Assembly: GCF_013213975.1 (NCBI RefSeq)
Contig: NZ_JABSST010000033.1
Span: 1 to 34,895 of the forward strand
DNA: 34,895 nt
Origin: Winogradskyella sp.
Lineage (GTDB): Bacteria; Bacteroidota; Bacteroidia; Flavobacteriales; Flavobacteriaceae
Direction of reading: 5' to 3'
Shown: one piece after another, positions 7,585 through 17,754 of the stretch
Layout: every line of letters starts with the position of its first letter
Numbering within the stretch: position 1 is the stretch's first letter
Notes under the pieces: generated by a model
What the model was told of the DNA's origin: nothing
The model's database searches: none
Seen by the model: the letters and a program-made list of their open reading frames with translations, nothing else
Program-made: the position numbers and the translations under genes

Positions 7585-9528
7585 ATGGCAAAAGACAATA
7601 AAAACTTAAATAAAAAACCTAAGGTAAATCCATATTGGATTTATGGTGTAATTATCGCAGTATTTCTTTCAATTCAGTTATTTTCTGGGGGATTTGGTGG
7701 AACTACTGGCCTTCAAACAACTCCATCACAGTTTTTGGAATATTTAGAACGTGGTGATGTAAAGCGTATAGAAATAGTAAATAAACGCGAAGCTAGAGTT
7801 TACCTTACCAAAGAAGCCCAAGAACTCGAAGTACACAAAAAATCAAAACCAAAATCAATTTTACCTTCAGTAACACCTATGCCTAATTACAGGTTTGAAT
7901 TTGGTGATCTACAGAATTTTGAAAAGGATATTCGGGAGATAAAACAGGCTAATAACCTCAACACAGAGGTAAAATATGATACAGAAAGTAATGCTTGGGG
8001 AGAATTCTTAATCACCTTATTACCCTTTGTATTAATAATTGGTGTATGGATATTTATCATGCGCCGCATGTCTTCTGGAGGTGCTGGTGGAGCTGGCGGT
8101 CAAATATTTAATATTGGTAAATCCAAAGCTAAATTATTTGATGAAAAGTCTGATACAAAAACTTCTTTTAAAGATGTTGCGGGTTTAGAAGGTGCGAAAG
8201 AAGAAGTACAAGAGATTGTAGATTTTCTTAAATTTCCGGAAAAGTATACAGCGTTAGGTGGTAAAATACCAAAAGGAGCCTTGCTAGTAGGCCCTCCGGG
8301 AACAGGTAAAACGTTATTAGCTAAAGCAGTAGCAGGTGAAGCCAAAGTACCTTTCTTTTCGCTTTCAGGTTCAGACTTTGTTGAAATGTTTGTTGGTGTA
8401 GGGGCATCTCGTGTAAGAGACTTATTTAAACAAGCCAAAGAAAAGTCTCCTTCAATCATATTTATAGACGAAATAGATGCGATAGGTAGAGCACGTGGTA
8501 AAAATAACTTTTCAGGATCTAATGATGAGCGTGAAAACACATTAAATCAGTTATTAACGGAGATGGATGGCTTTGGCACTAATACAAACGTTATTGTTTT
8601 AGCGGCGACCAACAGAGCAGATGTTCTTGACAGTGCATTAATGCGTGCAGGTCGATTTGATAGACAAATTTATGTTGATTTACCTGATGTACGTGAACGG
8701 AAAGAAATCTTTGAAGTGCATTTAAGACCACTTAAAAAAGAAGAGTCGTTAGATATAGATTTCTTGGCAAAACAAACCCCAGGATTTTCAGGTGCTGATA
8801 TAGCTAATGTGTGTAATGAAGCTGCATTGATTGCTGCTAGAAAAGGAAAAAAAGCAGTTAATAAACAAGACTTCTTGGACGCTGTAGATAGAATTATAGG
8901 CGGTTTAGAAAAGAAAAATAAAATCATTACCCCTGAAGAAAAGCGCGCTGTCGCTTTCCATGAAGCAGGTCATGCTACTGTAAGTTGGATGCTAGAACAT
9001 GCAGCACCTTTAGTTAAGGTAACTATTGTACCAAGAGGACGTTCATTAGGCGCGGCTTGGTATTTACCAGAAGAGCGTTTAATAGTGAGACCTGAACAAA
9101 TGCTTGACGAAATGTGTGCTGCACTTGGCGGTCGAGCTGCAGAGCAAGTTATTTTTGATAAAATTTCAACTGGCGCTTTAAGTGATCTAGAAAAAGTCAC
9201 AAAACAAGCAAGGGCTATGGTAACTATCTATGGTCTAAGCGACAAGGTTGGTAACTTAACATACTACGATTCTTCAGGACAATCTGAATATGGTTTCACT
9301 AAGCCTTACAGTGAAGAAACTGCTGTACTAATAGATAAAGAAATTTCGGACATTATCGAAGAGCAATACGATCGTGCAGTAAAACTTCTAGAAGAGAATA
9401 AAGATAAACTTACCGAACTTGCCGAAGTTCTTTTAGATAAAGAGGTGATTTTCAAGGACAACCTAGAAAAAATCTTTGGAAAACGTGCTTTTGACAGAGA
9501 AGAAATCGGAACCGAAGAGGAAGAATAA
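7585..9528 (+). CDS. ftsH: ATP-dependent zinc metalloprotease FtsH
   Basis: 647 aa, a full-length FtsH. It is a hexameric inner-membrane AAA+ protease that extracts and degrades membrane and some soluble proteins. Two transmembrane helices are visible (about 16-33 and 139-160) flanking a periplasmic domain. Walker A GPPGTGKT is at 236-243, Walker B IIFIDEID at 291-298, the second region of homology at about 343-360 ending in RAGRFDR, and the zinc site HEAGH at 459-463 with D534 as the likely third ligand. The C-terminus is acidic (EEIGTEEEE). A Gly-rich linker GGAGGAGG follows the second helix. It sits 17 nt after rsfS and ends at a terminator before the lipid-synthesis operon. In E. coli FtsH controls LpxC and thus lipid balance; a similar link here is inference. 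Confidence 0.98.
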   Translation: MAKDNKNLNKKPKVNPYWIYGVIIAVFLSIQLFSGGFGGTTGLQTTPSQFLEYLERGDVKRIEIVNKREARVYLTKEAQELEVHKKSKPKSILPSVTPMPNYRFEFGDLQNFEKDIREIKQANNLNTEVKYDTESNAWGEFLITLLPFVLIIGVWIFIMRRMSSGGAGGAGGQIFNIGKSKAKLFDEKSDTKTSFKDVAGLEGAKEEVQEIVDFLKFPEKYTALGGKIPKGALLVGPPGTGKTLLAKAVAGEAKVPFFSLSGSDFVEMFVGVGASRVRDLFKQAKEKSPSIIFIDEIDAIGRARGKNNFSGSNDERENTLNQLLTEMDGFGTNTNVIVLAATNRADVLDSALMRAGRFDRQIYVDLPDVRERKEIFEVHLRPLKKEESLDIDFLAKQTPGFSGADIANVCNEAALIAARKGKKAVNKQDFLDAVDRIIGGLEKKNKIITPEEKRAVAFHEAGHATVSWMLEHAAPLVKVTIVPRGRSLGAAWYLPEERLIVRPEQMLDEMCAALGGRAAEQVIFDKISTGALSDLEKVTKQARAMVTIYGLSDKVGNLTYYDSSGQSEYGFTKPYSEETAVLIDKEISDIIEEQYDRAVKLLEENKDKLTELAEVLLDKEVIFKDNLEKIFGKRAFDREEIGTEEEE

Positions 9529-9542
9529 ACCCTCTTGCATTG

Positions 9543-9589
9543 ATATAAAAAACTTAAATTGACGAATTGTTAATTTAAGTTTTTTTATA
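9543..9589 (+). terminator. Terminator after ftsH
   Basis: Inverted repeat AAAAAACTTAAATT (9547-9560) / AATTTAAGTTTTTTT (9572-9587), loop of 11 nt, ending in a run of 7 T. The stem is A/T rich. Its right end overlaps the -7 box of the following gene. Confidence 0.7.
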
Positions 9590-9593
9590 TTTG
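9586..9593 (+). promoter_or_regulatory. -7 promoter box before the LUD-cdsA-psd-ACBP operon
   Basis: TATATTTG matches TAnnTTTG. It lies 38 nt before the ATG at 9632 and begins inside the T run of the ftsH terminator. A TTG is present at 9567-9569, somewhat closer than the usual spacing. Confidence 0.4.
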
Positions 9594-9631
9594 AGAAATG
9601 CACTAACTACAGGATTAATAGCAATAATTGA

Positions 9632-10240
9632 ATGAGCTTATTTCGTAAACTCTTCGGTAAGAAATCTGATCAATCCGAAGATCAAATACCAAATCAAGAG
9701 CGCGGCAAATATATGCCTGAAATTAAGTTACCTGCAGATGAACGTTTCACAATTAATTTCAAAGCCAATGGAGGAAAATTTTTGTATTGTGAAACAATGG
9801 ATGAAGTTAAAGACAGCTTTAATTCAATACTAGATGAAAATCAATGGCATGACGAAAATGTTTTCATAATTGATGATAGACTTTCAGAGCTTTTCAAAGA
9901 TTTTAACCTGAATAGCACTAAAACGATTTCAGAAAGTTCTTATTTTTTGTCGACCTGTGAGTATTTAGTTTCAGATGACGGTTCTCTATTGATTTCCTCA
10001 AATCAAATTGCCGAGAAAAAATTAAGAGAACTTCCTGATCACTTTATTATTTATGCTACAACAAGTCAGTTTGTAGAGAATATAGGTGAGGGACTTAAAG
10101 GGATTAAAGCGAAAAGTAAATTGGCAATCCCTACAAACATAACAACCATAAAACACTTTAAGACAGCTGACGATAAAGACTTCCTTACTTATGGAAGTAG
10201 TTCAAAAAATCTATATTTGCTGCTCTTAGAAGACTTGTAA
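9632..10240 (+). CDS. LUD-domain (LutC/YkgG-like) protein
   Basis: 202 aa. The C-terminal two thirds resemble the LUD domain found in lactate-utilisation proteins LutB/LutC: a Rossmann-like order of strands with VFIIDDRLSEL (77-87), CEYLVSDDGSLLISSNQ (109-125), FIIYATTSQFVENI (138-151) and a C-terminal LYLLLLEDL. The N-terminal 45 residues are charged and probably flexible. No LutA or LutB partner is nearby, so a lactate oxidase role is not supported. Instead the stop overlaps the start of cdsA by 1 nt (TAATG), placing the gene first in a phospholipid-synthesis operon. Its job there is unknown. Confidence 0.8.
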   Translation: MSLFRKLFGKKSDQSEDQIPNQERGKYMPEIKLPADERFTINFKANGGKFLYCETMDEVKDSFNSILDENQWHDENVFIIDDRLSELFKDFNLNSTKTISESSYFLSTCEYLVSDDGSLLISSNQIAEKKLRELPDHFIIYATTSQFVENIGEGLKGIKAKSKLAIPTNITTIKHFKTADDKDFLTYGSSSKNLYLLLLEDL

Positions 10241-11061
10241 TGAAAGAATTATCTATAAGAGCACTTTCAGGTGCTATATACGTGCTCTTGCTTATTGCTT
10301 CATTATACAATCAACATGCATTGACTATTTTGCTTTACGTCTTTGGAATGTTAAGCCTAGCAGAATTCAGTAAACTAATTAATCTTAAGTCTTTTATACA
10401 ATACTTAATTTTTATTCTTCTTTATGGCGGATTTTGGTATTCTTGTATCACAAATGACACAATAAAAGGAAGTGATGAAGCTATTCAAATCCTTCTAGTG
10501 ATTACAATTTTTGTTAATCTCATTCTTATTAAAGATTTATTTACAACCAAACAGATACCGCTCTTTCAGTCCAAGCGCTTTATTGTAACTACCTTCTATA
10601 TTACCAGTGGATTTATATTTATGTTATTAATAGCTAATTATCAAAATACATTTACACCATTGTTATTACTCGGTGGATTTATTTTGATTTGGGTTAATGA
10701 TAGTGCAGCATATCTAGTTGGTAAAAATTTTGGTCGCCAAAAATTGTTTCCAAGAATTTCACCTAAGAAAACTGTTGAGGGTTTTCTAGGAGGTCTCTTT
10801 TTTGCATGTATATCAAGTTATTTTATTTCGGTTTATACTGAAACACTTGGTTTTACTAGCTGGCTCATACTGGCCATTATTATAAGTGCTTTAGGTACTT
10901 TAGGAGATTTAATCGAATCAAAATTTAAAAGACAAGCTGGTGTAAAAGATAGTGGTGTAATTATGCCTGGTCATGGTGGCCTGTTAGACCGTTTAGATAG
11001 TATTATCTTTGCAGCACCATTCGTATATTTATTTTTAAGAATTTTAAGTTATGTTTCATAG
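10240..11061 (+). CDS. cdsA: Phosphatidate cytidylyltransferase (CDP-diacylglycerol synthase)
   Basis: 273 aa integral membrane enzyme with about seven or eight hydrophobic segments. It makes CDP-diacylglycerol from phosphatidate and CTP, the branch point for all phospholipids. The family signature is clear at the C-terminal end: SKFKRQAGVKDSG followed by MPGHGGLLDRLDS (from about residue 227 to 255), together with the earlier NDSAAYLVGKNFGR and SPKKTVEGFLGG motifs with metal-binding Asp. It overlaps the LUD gene by 1 nt and psd by 11 nt, indicating translational coupling. Confidence 0.97.
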   Translation: MKELSIRALSGAIYVLLLIASLYNQHALTILLYVFGMLSLAEFSKLINLKSFIQYLIFILLYGGFWYSCITNDTIKGSDEAIQILLVITIFVNLILIKDLFTTKQIPLFQSKRFIVTTFYITSGFIFMLLIANYQNTFTPLLLLGGFILIWVNDSAAYLVGKNFGRQKLFPRISPKKTVEGFLGGLFFACISSYFISVYTETLGFTSWLILAIIISALGTLGDLIESKFKRQAGVKDSGVIMPGHGGLLDRLDSIIFAAPFVYLFLRILSYVS

Positions 11062-11704
11062 AGAAGGTCATAAAATTATTTTCACAACACTAGTCATTGT
11101 AGTTGGCTCATTTTTTTTGATTGACGAATTTATCGTTAATGAATGGCTAAGAAAAGGACTGATGATAGCAGTATTAATTTTCTTTATTTTGATTCTGCAG
11201 TTTTTTAGAAATCCCAAACGACACACACATACTAATGAAAAGCATGCTTTATCGCCAGTTGATGGTAAGGTGGTGGTTATCGAAGAAGTTATGGAAAATG
11301 AGGTATTTAAAGACAAGCGAATTCAAGTCTCTGTGTTTATGTCCCCTTTAAATGTCCATGTTACACGTTACCCTATTAGTGGAAATATTAGTTTTAGCAA
11401 ATACCATCCGGGAAAGTATCTAGTTGCATGGCATCCCAAGGCTAGTGAAGAAAACGAACGTACTACAGTGGTTGTTGAAAATAAAAGTTTTGGCCAGGTT
11501 CTCTATCGCCAAATTGCTGGGGCCTTAGCAAAGCGCATTGTTAACTATGCCAAAGAAAACACTACTGCGGTTCAAGGAGCTGACTCTGGCTTCATTAAAT
11601 TTGGTTCTAGAGTTGATTTATTTTTACCTTTAGATGCAGAGATAAAGGTGAAACTTAACCAAAAGGTAAGAGGTGGTGAAAGTATCATTGCTGAGATGAA
11701 ATGA
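11051..11704 (+). CDS. psd: Phosphatidylserine decarboxylase, short (archaeal-type) form
   Basis: 217 aa. It decarboxylates phosphatidylserine to phosphatidylethanolamine, the main flavobacterial phospholipid head group. Two N-terminal hydrophobic segments (about 9-27 and 34-52) anchor it in the inner membrane. Conserved marks are RNPKR (53-57), SPVDGKV (68-74), MSPLNVHVTRYP (97-108) and FGS (184-186): cleavage before S186 would give the small alpha subunit with its pyruvoyl group. The length fits the PSD-A class rather than the longer E. coli form. The start at 11051 overlaps cdsA by 11 nt; the stop overlaps the ACBP start by 4 nt (ATGA). A phosphatidylserine synthase gene is not in this window. 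Confidence 0.95.
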   Translation: MFHREGHKIIFTTLVIVVGSFFLIDEFIVNEWLRKGLMIAVLIFFILILQFFRNPKRHTHTNEKHALSPVDGKVVVIEEVMENEVFKDKRIQVSVFMSPLNVHVTRYPISGNISFSKYHPGKYLVAWHPKASEENERTTVVVENKSFGQVLYRQIAGALAKRIVNYAKENTTAVQGADSGFIKFGSRVDLFLPLDAEIKVKLNQKVRGGESIIAEMK

Positions 11705-11967
11705 CATCAGAAGAGTTACATAAAGAATTTGAAGATGCTGTTGACCGCATAAATGCACATACAGATCCTTTTCCTGCAGATTTTCTTTTGCGCTTATACG
11801 CTTATTACAAAAAAGCAACCAATGATTACGGCAGACCAAGTAGTCGTAAGCCTATTATAAACGCTTTTAAAACTAATGCCTTATTCCAAGTTCAAGATAT
11901 AAGTGAAGATGAGGCCAAACAAGAATATATTGATCTTGTCAATAACTATTTTTTGTATAGAAAGTAA
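11701..11967 (+). CDS. Acyl-CoA-binding protein (ACBP)
   Basis: 88 aa, the standard ACBP length. The four-helix acyl-CoA-binding fold is indicated by LRLYAYYKKAT (30-40, with the Tyr and Lys that contact the ligand), the SRKPIINAFKTNAL segment in place of the usual Lys-Trp-Asp-Ala-Trp, and the EAKQEYIDLVN helix (71-81). It would buffer cytosolic long-chain acyl-CoA. ACBP is common in eukaryotes and patchy in bacteria, and its coupling to psd through a 4-nt ATGA overlap suggests a role in phospholipid acyl supply. Only 7 nt separate its stop from the stop of the convergent next gene. Confidence 0.9.
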   Translation: MTSEELHKEFEDAVDRINAHTDPFPADFLLRLYAYYKKATNDYGRPSSRKPIINAFKTNALFQVQDISEDEAKQEYIDLVNNYFLYRK

Positions 11968-11974
11968 TATAATG

Positions 11975-12886
11975 TCAGTTTCTAATTAAAGGCATAGTAG
12001 AACACCTTAAAAGACCTTCTTGTTTAGCTATCTCAGCATATGGCACCTCTTCAACAGTAAAGCCATTGTCTCGTAACCAAGTATTCAACCTTGTAAAATT
12101 TTGTTCAGAAATTACGACATCCTCAGAAATTGAAAAGATATTGCTATACATATCGTACATTTCATCTTTTGTAATTTCAAACACATTTTCCTTTCCAAAA
12201 TAATTTACTAGCCACTGATATTCGCTCTCAACTAAAAATCCATTTTTATGGATAATAGCTTTATCCTTTCCAACAGGCTGAAAGCAACAATCTAAGTGTA
12301 ATGCATTTTCTTTAGGGTTTGTATTTGATTTTCTGAGCTCAAACGCCTTTACGGTTTTATTTGGAAACAGTTTTTTTATGGCCAAAACAGCTTCTTTATT
12401 GGTACGTGCCGTAATGTAATCTGGATAATCCTCACCTGTGTATGTCCCCATGAAAATATAGTCATTCCAAGGCATTACATCTCCACCTTCCACATGGCAT
12501 TCTTCAGGAAGTTTTATGACTTTATCTCCGTCTATTTGATTGATAAGATGCTGTATAGCTTCATACTCCCGTTCTCTATCTGGCAGTATATTAGCCTTAA
12601 TTAATTTATCCTCAATTACAAAAGCAATGTCGCGAGAAAATATCTGATTATAATCCTTTATTACTTTTGGTCTAAAAACTTCAACATCATATTTCTCAAA
12701 AACAGCAGCGACGGCCTCCATTTCCTTTATCATATCCGACTCTTTTGGATATGTACCTGCCTTAATATGCTCAATTGATTTAGGGTCATATGCTTCTTCA
12801 ATAGTTGGGATAGGTCCATTACTCTCAGCTGTACCTAAAACGACTGCTCTAAGACGAGACGTTTCGTTTTGAATGTTTAATTTCAT
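11975..12886 (-). CDS. DDAH/arginine deiminase-like guanidino hydrolase
   Basis: 303 aa, complete. It belongs to the same pentein superfamily as the partial gene at the left edge. The expected active-site set is present: RD (85-86) for guanidinium binding, ECHVEGGD (129-136) with E133 and D136, HLD (197-199) with the general-base His, and Cys295 in LLRCSTMPLIRN at the extreme C-terminus as nucleophile. It probably hydrolyses arginine, a methylarginine or a related guanidine; amidinotransferase activity is a less likely alternative. The gene stands alone upstream of no partner, with gltA 151 nt upstream on the same strand but separated by a terminator. No terminator is seen after it. Confidence 0.85.
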   Translation of the reverse strand: MKLNIQNETSRLRAVVLGTAESNGPIPTIEEAYDPKSIEHIKAGTYPKESDMIKEMEAVAAVFEKYDVEVFRPKVIKDYNQIFSRDIAFVIEDKLIKANILPDREREYEAIQHLINQIDGDKVIKLPEECHVEGGDVMPWNDYIFMGTYTGEDYPDYITARTNKEAVLAIKKLFPNKTVKAFELRKSNTNPKENALHLDCCFQPVGKDKAIIHKNGFLVESEYQWLVNYFGKENVFEITKDEMYDMYSNIFSISEDVVISEQNFTRLNTWLRDNGFTVEEVPYAEIAKQEGLLRCSTMPLIRN

Positions 12887-12991
12887 CTGTAGATGTTTAT
12901 AGTTTTAAAGCTGTCAGATGAAATTTGATCATTAGTATAAAGTTGATGTAAACTAAATCTTAGGCTTATTTCATAGGACTTAAAATACAAA

Positions 12992-13017
12992 AAGCTTCAT
13001 AACGTTATATGAAGCTT
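12992..13017 (-). terminator. Terminator after citrate synthase gene
   Basis: Inverted repeat AAGCTTCAT (12992-13000) / ATGAAGCTT (13009-13017), extended by one A-T pair. Read on the minus strand it ends in TTTTTG, directly after the gltA stop. Confidence 0.75.
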
Positions 13018-13037
13018 CTCTATAATTAAATAAACAA

Positions 13038-14324
13038 TTAACGTTGGTCAATTGATTTAAATGCTCTTTGAGTCTCACCTGTATATAATTGTCTTGGACG
13101 ACCGATAGGCTCTTTGCGTAATCGCATTTCGCGCCATTGTGCTATCCAACCTGGTAGTCTACCCAATGCAAACATTACTGTAAACATCTCAACAGGAATA
13201 CCCATGGCTCTGTAAATGATTCCAGAATAGAAATCCACGTTTGGATATAACTTTCTATCTACAAAGTATTGATCTTCTAAAGCTTCCTGTTCTAGCCCTT
13301 TAGCAATATCTAAAATAGGATCTTCTACACCTAAATCTCCTAGCACTTCATCTGCTGCAACCTTAATAATTTTTGCTCTAGGGTCAAAGTTCTTATAAAC
13401 GCGATGACCAAAGCCCATCAATCGGAAAGGATCATTCTTGTCTTTCGCTTTAGCCATGTACTTCTTCGTATCTCCTCCATCTTCTTTAATCGCTTCAAGC
13501 ATTTCCAATACAGCTTGATTTGCACCTCCATGCAAAGGACCCCAAAGGGCTGAAATACCAGAAGCTAAAGACACAAATAAACCTGCATGAGAAGAACCTG
13601 CAATTCTGACTGTTGAAGTCGAACAATTTTGCTCATGGTCTGCGTGCAGTATTAACAACTTATCCAATGCATTGATCAAAATAGGATTTTGTTCGTATTC
13701 ACTATTAGGCTTCTTGAACATCATCTTTAATACATTCTCCACATAGCCTAAATTATCATCTCCATATTCTAATGGTAAGCCATGCTTTTTGCGCATTGTC
13801 CATGCCACAAGAATTGGAAATTTAGCTAATATTCTAACAATAGCATCGTACATAGCTTCCTCAGAATTTACGTCTACGGAGGAAGGATAAAATGCCGTTA
13901 ATGCACTAGTCAATGAAGATAACACACCCATAGGATGTGCAGCTTTTGGAAAGGCATCTAGAATTTTCTTTACGTCATCGTCAACAACTGACTTTTCCTT
14001 GATATCACCTTCAAATTTATCCAATTGTTCTTGAGTTGGTAATTCTCCAAAAATCAGAAGATAAGCCACTTCTAAGAAATCTGCTTTTTCAGCGAGCTCT
14101 TCAATAGAATAACCTCTATATCTCAAGATACCTTTTTCACCATCTAAGAATGTAATAGCACTTTCGCAACTTCCAGTATTTTTATAACCTGGATCTATGG
14201 TAATTATACCACCTGTTGCATTTCTTAAAGTCTTTATATCTATTGCAACTTCGTTTTCTGTACCTACTTTTAGAGGGAACTCATATTTTTCACCATTAAC
14301 TTCTAAGGTAGCTTTGTCTGACAT
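13038..14324 (-). CDS. gltA: Citrate synthase
   Basis: 428 aa, the type II length also seen in E. coli GltA. It condenses oxaloacetate and acetyl-CoA to citrate at the entry of the TCA cycle. The catalytic triad is visible: H265 in GPLHGGANQ, H307 in GFGHRVYKN and D364 in VDFYSG. The N-terminal extension rich in beta strands (1-60) is typical of the NADH-sensitive hexameric class, but regulation cannot be read directly. It is flanked by terminators on both sides, so it is transcribed alone. A TAATTTTA sequence about 40 nt upstream is a near match to the -7 box. Confidence 0.98.
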   Translation of the reverse strand: MSDKATLEVNGEKYEFPLKVGTENEVAIDIKTLRNATGGIITIDPGYKNTGSCESAITFLDGEKGILRYRGYSIEELAEKADFLEVAYLLIFGELPTQEQLDKFEGDIKEKSVVDDDVKKILDAFPKAAHPMGVLSSLTSALTAFYPSSVDVNSEEAMYDAIVRILAKFPILVAWTMRKKHGLPLEYGDDNLGYVENVLKMMFKKPNSEYEQNPILINALDKLLILHADHEQNCSTSTVRIAGSSHAGLFVSLASGISALWGPLHGGANQAVLEMLEAIKEDGGDTKKYMAKAKDKNDPFRLMGFGHRVYKNFDPRAKIIKVAADEVLGDLGVEDPILDIAKGLEQEALEDQYFVDRKLYPNVDFYSGIIYRAMGIPVEMFTVMFALGRLPGWIAQWREMRLRKEPIGRPRQLYTGETQRAFKSIDQR

Positions 14325-14444
14325 ATTCTATAATCTAATTTTGTGAATTTTTAAGGACTGTAAAATTACGAAATATATAAGGATATATAAAGCAGATTTA
14401 TTATGGATTTAACAATATAAGTATTACAAAATTCTATAAAACTA

Positions 14445-14474
14445 AAAAGCGATTACCAATTGGTAATCGCTTTT
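14445..14474 (-). terminator. Terminator after enolase gene
   Basis: Perfect inverted repeat AAAAGCGATTACCA / TGGTAATCGCTTTT centred on 14459-14460, functional loop AATT. On the minus strand a T run follows the stem, 25 nt after the eno stop. Confidence 0.85.
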
Positions 14475-14498
14475 GTTAATTACATAATTTAAATGAAA

Positions 14499-15806
<1,308 letters not shown>

Positions 15807-15825
15807 TTAAAATATTAATTAGCTT

Positions 15826-15833
15826 CAAATTTA
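15826..15833 (-). promoter_or_regulatory. -7 promoter box before eno
   Basis: On the minus strand TAAATTTG matches TAnnTTTG and ends 34 nt before the eno ATG. No clear -33 element was found at 19-21 bp upstream. Confidence 0.4.
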
Positions 15834-15908
15834 CAAAATTGTTGTACCACTTTATATCCTTAAATATTAGAATTACATTAAATGTTTACGATAATGTTTT
15901 CGTAAATT

Positions 15909-15946
15909 AAAAATGGCAATAAATCTTAAATTTTATTGCCATTTTT
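15909..15946 (-). terminator. Terminator after carA
   Basis: Inverted repeat AAAAATGGCAATAAA (15909-15923) / TTTATTGCCATTTTT (15932-15946). Its end lies 3 nt from the carA stop codon; the minus-strand reading ends in a T run. Confidence 0.85.
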
Positions 15947-15949
15947 CAA

Positions 15950-17053
15950 TTAGTTATTTTTTATATTCTCTATAAATTGATCGAATAAGTATACCGAATC
16001 ATTTGGTCCAGGACTTGCTTCTGGGTGGTACTGTACTGAGAAACAATTCTTATCCTTTATCTTAATACCTGCAACAGTATTATCATTAAGATGAATATGG
16101 GTTATCTCTACATTCTCATTAGCTTCTGTCTCTTCTCTATTAATTGCAAAGCCATGATTTTGAGACGTAATTTCACCTTTACCTGTTATTAAGTTTTTAA
16201 CTGGATGATTAATTCCTCTATGGCCATTATGCATCTTATAAGTGGAGATGCCATTAGCTAAGGCAATGACTTGATGACCTAAACATATACCAAATAATGG
16301 CTTATTTCTCGCAATAATCGCTTTAGCTACAGCTTGAGCTTCTACTAATGGTTCTGGATCACCAGGTCCATTAGAAATAAAAAAGCCATCTGGATTAAAA
16401 GCTTCTAAATCTTCAAACTTAGAATCATGAGGAAAGACTTTTATGTAAGCATCTCGATTTGCTAAATTCTCAAGAATATTCTTTTTAATGCCAATATCTA
16501 AGGCAGAAATCTTATACCTAGCATTTTCGTTTCCGTAAAAATAAGGCTCTTTAGTTGAGACTTTTGAAGCCAACTCTAAGCCTTCCATGTTAGGTTGTTC
16601 TGCTAATTGCTGTTTTAAACCATCTATATTATCAACTTCTGTCGAAATCACCGCATTCATTGCGCCATTATCCCTTATGTAGCTTACTAATGCCCTAGTA
16701 TCTACATCTGAAATGGCAAGTGTATTATGCTTTTCAAAATAATCCTCTAATGATGCATCACCTCCAGGTCTAGAATATTCAAAACTGAAGTTTTTACAAA
16801 TTAATCCAGCAATTTTGACAGTTTCAGATTGGTTCTCATCGTCCTTGGTTCCGTAATTACCAATATGTGCATTTGTAGTAACCATAAGTTGACCATAATA
16901 CGATGGATCTGTAAAAATTTCTTGGTATCCTGTGGTACCAGTATTAAAACATACCTCTCCAAATGCAGTGCCTTCTTTTCCTATAGATTTACCATGGAAA
17001 ATTGTACCGTCCGCTAATAAAATAAGTGCCTTCTTTCTTTGTTTGTATTTCAT
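15950..17053 (-). CDS. carA: Carbamoyl-phosphate synthase small (glutaminase) subunit
   Basis: 367 aa, the normal length. It hydrolyses glutamine and passes ammonia to CarB for carbamoyl phosphate, used in pyrimidine and arginine synthesis. The N-terminal CPSase domain shows GTTGYQE (39-45). The class I glutamine amidotransferase domain has nucleophile C257 in GICLGHQ and H343-x-E345 in QYHPEASPGP. carB is not adjacent: the enolase gene is next, beyond a terminator, so the two subunits are encoded apart. It follows rplQ by 155 nt with a strong terminator between, so it is probably not part of the ribosomal operon. A TAATTTAG near match to the -7 box lies shortly upstream. Confidence 0.98.
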   Translation of the reverse strand: MKYKQRKKALILLADGTIFHGKSIGKEGTAFGEVCFNTGTTGYQEIFTDPSYYGQLMVTTNAHIGNYGTKDDENQSETVKIAGLICKNFSFEYSRPGGDASLEDYFEKHNTLAISDVDTRALVSYIRDNGAMNAVISTEVDNIDGLKQQLAEQPNMEGLELASKVSTKEPYFYGNENARYKISALDIGIKKNILENLANRDAYIKVFPHDSKFEDLEAFNPDGFFISNGPGDPEPLVEAQAVAKAIIARNKPLFGICLGHQVIALANGISTYKMHNGHRGINHPVKNLITGKGEITSQNHGFAINREETEANENVEITHIHLNDNTVAGIKIKDKNCFSVQYHPEASPGPNDSVYLFDQFIENIKNN

Positions 17054-17150
17054 GCCTTTGTCCTAAATTATATGGGTTTGTAAGATTTCCGTTTGTTCTT
17101 TCCCTACACTATCGTATTGACATTAAAGATTAAACGTTGCAAAAATCCAA

Positions 17151-17181
17151 AAAAAAAGGATAAACTTAAAAAGTCTATCCT
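17151..17181 (-). terminator. Terminator of the ribosomal superoperon, after rplQ
   Basis: Stem AGGATAAACTT (17157-17167) / AAGTCTATCCT (17171-17181) with one mismatch, loop AAA. On the minus strand it is followed by a run of at least 7 T. It lies 27 nt after the rplQ stop. Confidence 0.85.
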
Positions 17182-17208
17182 CTATATTTATTAATGCTTA
17201 TTAACATT

Positions 17209-17682
17209 TTATTCTTCTTCGTTTGAAGCTTGAGTTTCAACTGGTGGAGTTGCTACTGCTTTTTTCTTACCACCTCTTCTACTTCTACGAGTCTTCTTCT
17301 CAGGTCTACCTGCTGTGTAAAGTTCGTTGTAATCAACTAACTCTATCATAGCCATATCAGCGTTATCACCTAATCGGTTACCTAACTTAATAATACGTGT
17401 GTAACCTCCTGGACGATCTCCTACTTTAGAAGCAACATCTCTAAATAACTCTGCAACAGCTTCTTTCTGCTTTAATCTAGACATTACAATTCTTCTATTG
17501 TGCGTAGTGTCTTCCTTAGATTTAGTGATTAAAGGCTCAACAAATTGTTTTAATGCCTTTGCTTTTGCAGTTGTAGTGTTAATACGCTTGTGTTCTATTA
17601 AAGAACAAGCCATATTAGCTAACATTGCCTTTCTGTGGGCTGATTTTCTACCTAAGTGGTTGAATTTTTTTCCGTGTCTCAT
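17209..17682 (-). CDS. rplQ: 50S ribosomal protein L17 with long C-terminal tail
   Basis: 157 aa. The core (1-125) is standard L17 (bL17), starting [20 protein letters not shown], and lies near the exit of the peptide tunnel. The E. coli protein is about 127 residues; here residues 126-157 add a strongly basic stretch ([13 protein letters not shown]) and then an acidic end (NEEE). The tail is likely disordered. It is the last gene of the ribosomal operon, 72 nt after rpoA, followed by a terminator. Confidence 0.97.
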   Translation of the reverse strand: MRHGKKFNHLGRKSAHRKAMLANMACSLIEHKRINTTTAKAKALKQFVEPLITKSKEDTTHNRRIVMSRLKQKEAVAELFRDVASKVGDRPGGYTRIIKLGNRLGDNADMAMIELVDYNELYTAGRPEKKTRRSRRGGKKKAVATPPVETQASNEEE

Positions 17683-17700
17683 GACTTTTGTTTTATCATC

Positions 17701-17730
17701 TTGCTACCAAACTCATTATTTGAGGAGCAA
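17701..17730 (-). other. Hairpin in the rpoA-rplQ gap
   Basis: Inverted repeat TTGCTACC / GGAGCAA with one bulge, plus an inner CTCA/TGAG pair (17712-17715, 17721-17724). On the minus strand it precedes rplQ by about 19 nt. No T run follows, so it may be an mRNA-processing or translational element rather than a terminator. Confidence 0.4.
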
Positions 17731-17754
17731 AATATGATTAATAATTAATTATAA

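Noticed and set aside
8100..9200. Several long ORFs on the minus strand opposite ftsH
   Set aside because: They are shadows of the conserved ftsH reading frame, are rich in Ser/Leu/Ile as expected of antisense frames, and lack motifs of their own.
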